Below, piece by piece: positions 13,385 to 13,440 of a DNA stretch of 13,440 nt (positions within the stretch are counted from its first letter, which is position 1; every line of letters starts with the position of its first letter). A model generated the notes under the pieces. The model saw only the letters and a program-made list of their open reading frames with translations, ran no database searches and was not told the origin of the DNA. The DNA comes from an uncultured Bacilli bacterium (GTDB lineage: Bacteria > Bacillota_I > Bacilli_A > RF39 > UBA660), in NCBI GenBank assembly GCA_947589165.1, contig CANQCH010000016.1:1-13440 (forward strand), in the 5' to 3' direction. The position numbers and the translations under genes were made by a program.

Positions 13385-13440
13385 ATGAAGAAAAAAGGAT
13401 TTGTGTTTATTGAAACAATCATCACAATCGTGTTCTTGGC
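13385..13440 (+). CDS. Type IV prepilin-like protein, N-terminus only (3' end outside window)
   Basis: Only the first 18 codons are present. They read MKKKG followed by FVFIETIITIVFL, a textbook class III (type IV pilin/pseudopilin) signal: a short basic leader, Gly at -1, Phe at +1, Glu at +5, then a hydrophobic helix. Prepilin peptidase would cut after G5 and methylate F6, and the helix would pack into a pilus or competence pseudopilus core. A promoter and a ribosome site lie directly upstream, so this is a real gene start. In related genomes such N-termini also sit on large surface proteins; which kind this is cannot be told from the visible part. Confidence 0.8.
   Translation, partial: MKKKGFVFIETIITIVFL

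Noticed and set aside
1..13440. CRISPR array, insertion sequence or toxin-antitoxin pair
   Set aside because: No regularly spaced repeats, transposase motifs or small toxin-like gene pairs were seen on either strand. The two small minus-strand proteins are membrane proteins separated by a terminator.

Overview
The window is AT-rich, uses the standard genetic code (tryptophans are TGG, and the gene ending at 9816 stops at TGA), and carries Gram-positive features: strong Shine-Dalgarno sites, short hairpin-plus-T terminators, sigma-A-like promoters and a T-box riboswitch. A low-GC Bacilli lineage, probably an uncultured gut relative of the Mollicutes (RF39-like), fits best. That placement is inference; no marker gene was compared.

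Layout. (1) 1-1233: the 3' end of a cysteine-rich, Ig-like surface protein, then a small membrane-anchored protein with an Asn run, closed by a terminator. (2) 1241-4283: a promoter and two overlapping genes for tandemly duplicated, membrane-anchored WG-repeat-like proteins. (3) 4267-6975: a promoter, a T-box leader, and a valyl-tRNA synthetase of the short archaeal/Rickettsia-like type. (4) 6966-9132: a promoter, a 602-residue coiled-coil protein of unknown function, a DUF1292-like small protein, and a terminator. (5) 9135-12339: a promoter and four tightly packed genes: a secreted or anchored TasA-like protein, a small helical protein, a XerD-like tyrosine recombinase, and a membrane-anchored polysaccharide (peptidoglycan) deacetylase. 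(6) 12332-13054: two small membrane proteins on the minus strand, converging on the deacetylase. (7) 13076-13440: tRNA-Lys(CTT), a decayed 3' fragment of a paralogue of the small protein at 704-1213 with a near-copy of its terminator, and the first 18 codons of a type IV prepilin-like gene.

The middle is mostly housekeeping and cell-envelope genes. The two ends look accessory: Cys-rich or pilin-like surface proteins, and a shared small-protein/terminator unit that is intact on the left and reduced to a scar beside the tRNA gene on the right. Most promoters found share an extended TGn -10 box with a 17-base spacer, and several terminators overlap the stop codon of the gene they end. No CRISPR array, insertion sequence or obvious defence system is visible. 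The least explained items are the paired WG-repeat proteins, the 602-residue coiled-coil protein, and the prepilin/Cys-rich surface genes at the edges.
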